From Streptomyces galbus (GTDB lineage Bacteria; Actinomycetota; Actinomycetes; Streptomycetales; Streptomycetaceae): DNA of 64,000 bases. The notes under the pieces were generated by a model, which made no database searches, was not told the DNA's origin, and saw nothing but the letters and a program-made list of their open reading frames with translations. The translations under genes were made by a program, and so were the position numbers. Where the stretch lies: positions 78,387-142,386 of the forward strand of contig NZ_SZPR01000004.1 in the NCBI RefSeq assembly GCF_005280195.1, written 5' to 3'. This document shows, one piece after another, positions 62,008-64,000 of this stretch (its first letter is position 1; the number at the start of each line of letters is the position of its first letter).

Positions 62008-64000
62008 ATGCACTCGCGTGCCTTCGGCATGCCGCTTCGGCGTGCCCGCAAGAGATCAGCCACCGCCCTGTCGATCGCGGCACTCACCTCCGCCGCGCTG
62101 GCCGCGTCCGTGCTGCCCGGCGCGACCGCGGCCGCCGCCGCCGACAAGCCGGTCTCGGCGTGGGGCAGGAACAGCCCGGACTTCTCGATGCCGACGGTCA
62201 AGGTCGGCGCCAACCGCCCGGTGCCGTCACGGGCGTCCAAGGTCCCGACGGACGAGGTGTACGTGCCGTGGCTGCGCGAGCAGCGCGCGCACGCCAAGGA
62301 TCCCGGCCGAACGGGCGGCGGCGCCAAGTCGTCGTCCCCGGCGAAGGGCGCCACGGCGGACGCCTCGGTGCTCAGCATCGTGCCCGAGGGCCAGGGCAAC
62401 GTCCCCTGGCACCGCTCCACGAGCTTCGCCATCACCGACGCGCTCAAGGCGAAGATCGACTACTCGACCGGCAACCTGATGCTGACGGCGACGGACTTCG
62501 ACGTCGCCGGGGTCGGCCAGGACCTGCGTCTGGCGCGGACGTACAACTCGCTGGACGCGCCCTGGGGCAGGGTCTCGCAGCGCTGGTGGCAGCAGTACGA
62601 GCGGTACCTGTCCGTCTCCGGCACCGAGGTCGTCTTCTACGACGCCTCCGGCGCCACGGTCCGCTTCAAGAAGAACAGCGACGGCTCCTTCACCACGCCC
62701 AAGGGCTGGTCCGAGGACCTGAAGAAGAACACGGACGGCACCTACACGCTGACGAAGTGGAAGTCGGGGGCGAAGGAGACCTACGACCAGTACGGGTCCC
62801 TGACGAAGGTCACCGACCGCAACCACGGCACGATCACCGTCACCCAGCACGACGAGAACGGCGAGAACAAGGGCTTCAAGCTCCTGGAGACCCGCTCGGG
62901 CCGCTTCATCGACCTGTACAAGACCTACCCCTCGCAGTGGCAGGCCAAGGACAACACCGGCCGCACCGCCGTGTTCAACCTCGACGCGAGCGGCAACCTG
63001 GCCACCACCACCGACACCGAGGGCAAGACGGTCACCTTCCGCTACGACACCTCCGGCCGCGTCGACAAGATCACCACCGCGGAGGGCCGCGTCACCGTCT
63101 TCACCTACGACGACGTCAACCGCGTCACCTCCATGCTGCGCGGCACCGGGTTCAACAGCGACGGCCACACCGGCCCCACCTGGACCTACGCCTACAGCAG
63201 CGCCTCGGCGACCGCGTCCGGCACCACGACGGCCAAGGACCCGGAGCTGCACTCCACCAAGTACGCCCACGACGGCGACGGCCAGGTCACCGAGGTGACC
63301 GACCACCTGCAGCGCAAGCGGTCGACGAAGTTCGACGCCAACCACAACATCGACACCGCCACCGACGCGATGGGCTCGGGCACCACTCCGGGCAACGTCA
63401 CCGACTACGGCTTCGACTCCCGCAACAACCTGCAGTCCGTGACCCGGCCCGGGCAGTCGGCGACCCAGCCGGGACCCAAGACGGTCAACAGCTGGCAGAC
63501 CATCGCCGGCGGCGACGTGTCCAAGGACTCGACCAACGCCGACGGCGAGAAGACGTCCTTCACCTACGACACCGTCGGCAACACCACCTCGGTCGCCCAG
63601 ACCGGCACCGGCGGCGGCAGCGTCTCCTACGACTACAACCCCGCCACGCCCACCTGCGGCGGCTTCGAGGGCCAGCGCTGCGCGGCGAAGACGAAGATGA
63701 CGTCGGCGAAGACGGTCCAGACCGACTTCCACTACGACGCCCGCGGCAACCTGGAGTGGGCCAAGGCCCCCTCGCCGCTGGGGAAGACGACGTACACCTA
63801 CGACGAACTCGGCCGCACCACCAGCGTCACCGACGCCCGCGGCGTGAAGGTCGCCTACACCTACGACAACCTCGACCGCGTCCGCACCGTCACCTCACCG
63901 AACACGGTCAAGGTGGAGTACTGGTACGACGGCGACGGCAACCTCGTCCAGCGCTCCGACGGCACGGGGACGACCAAGTACGAGTTCGACCCGCTCCAGC
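62008..64000 (+). CDS. Secreted RHS/YD-repeat protein, N-terminal part (3' end outside window)
   Basis: At least 664 residues, open to the right edge. Signal peptide after a basic start (LSIAALTSAALAASVLPGAT, cleavage near AAA-ADK). A DUF6531-like entry segment (IDYSTGNLMLTATDFDVAGV, QDLRLARTYNSLDAPWG) near 152-190. YD repeats from about residue 330: FRYDTSGRVDKITTAEGRVT, FTYDDVNRVTSML, TYDELGRTTSVTDARG, YTYDNLDRVRTV, YWYDGDGNLVQRSDG. These shells usually enclose a C-terminal toxin, which is beyond the window. ATG with GGGGGGAAG upstream. It is less GC-rich, with more Lys/Asn/Thr codons, than the neighbours. Confidence 0.9.
   Translation, partial: MHSRAFGMPLRRARKRSATALSIAALTSAALAASVLPGATAAAAADKPVSAWGRNSPDFSMPTVKVGANRPVPSRASKVPTDEVYVPWLREQRAHAKDPGRTGGGAKSSSPAKGATADASVLSIVPEGQGNVPWHRSTSFAITDALKAKIDYSTGNLMLTATDFDVAGVGQDLRLARTYNSLDAPWGRVSQRWWQQYERYLSVSGTEVVFYDASGATVRFKKNSDGSFTTPKGWSEDLKKNTDGTYTLTKWKSGAKETYDQYGSLTKVTDRNHGTITVTQHDENGENKGFKLLETRSGRFIDLYKTYPSQWQAKDNTGRTAVFNLDASGNLATTTDTEGKTVTFRYDTSGRVDKITTAEGRVTVFTYDDVNRVTSMLRGTGFNSDGHTGPTWTYAYSSASATASGTTTAKDPELHSTKYAHDGDGQVTEVTDHLQRKRSTKFDANHNIDTATDAMGSGTTPGNVTDYGFDSRNNLQSVTRPGQSATQPGPKTVNSWQTIAGGDVSKDSTNADGEKTSFTYDTVGNTTSVAQTGTGGGSVSYDYNPATPTCGGFEGQRCAAKTKMTSAKTVQTDFHYDARGNLEWAKAPSPLGKTTYTYDELGRTTSVTDARGVKVAYTYDNLDRVRTVTSPNTVKVEYWYDGDGNLVQRSDGTGTTKYEFDPLQ

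Overview
The window is chromosomal DNA of a Streptomyces (or very close relative). Base composition is strongly GC-rich, with GC-rich third codon positions throughout. It carries an mbl actin homologue, dnaG beside a HrdA-type sigma factor, matB, many GTG starts and several SpoIIE/STAS/ANTAR regulators. From memory, the gene order resembles the S. coelicolor SCO2440-SCO2490 stretch; this was not checked by alignment.

Layout. (1) 1-9908: end of a membrane-protein gene, an FAD oxidoreductase, an SMP-30 lactonase coupled to an IclR regulator, an ATP-grasp protein, a MerR-PP2C fusion, and matB coupled to a fused acyl-CoA carboxyltransferase. (2) 9969-13616: a large secreted subtilase. (3) 13823-21514: a four-gene operon encoding a Trypco1 protein, a trypsin-VMAP protein, a MoxR AAA ATPase and a 1492-residue SAV_2336-type protein. 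It matches the logic of predicted MoxR-vWA-VMAP ternary conflict (defence) systems and is the most interesting locus here. (4) 21668-27163: mbl, then MEDS-ATPase, STAS-ANTAR, methyltransferase and SpoIIE-phosphatase genes, which look like partner-switching parts. (5) 27160-33138: a YncE/phosphoesterase gene with an ABC exporter whose permease frame is probably frameshifted, then a RibD-like reductase. (6) 33185-33599: one tRNA(CAT) and two identical tRNA-Asn genes with a terminator. (7) 33757-45591: a YtxH-like protein, a sugar kinase, a heterodimeric ABC exporter, hrdA, dnaG, a ferredoxin-reductase-like enzyme and dgt. (8) 45715-57757: nitrate assimilation (sirohydrochlorin chelatase, nasA, oxidoreductase-nirB-nirD), interrupted by an M4 metalloprotease, a gamma-glutamylcyclotransferase and a class F sortase with a likely partner. 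(9) 57754-64000: an SDR, a small Cys-motif protein, an FUSC-type membrane protein, and the start of a secreted RHS/YD-repeat protein cut by the window end.

How the genes work together. NasA reduces nitrate to nitrite and NirBD reduces nitrite to ammonium with siroheme, which the chelatase helps make. All three transcription units carry GlnR-box-like half-sites at 11-base spacing, and the nasA and nir leaders align without gaps for 70 bases up to the ATG. In the Trypco1/trypsin/MoxR/SAV_2336 operon, the ATPase and vWA-like protein probably act as an NTP-dependent switch that controls the protease effector. No CRISPR array, insertion sequence, integrase or phage gene was seen.
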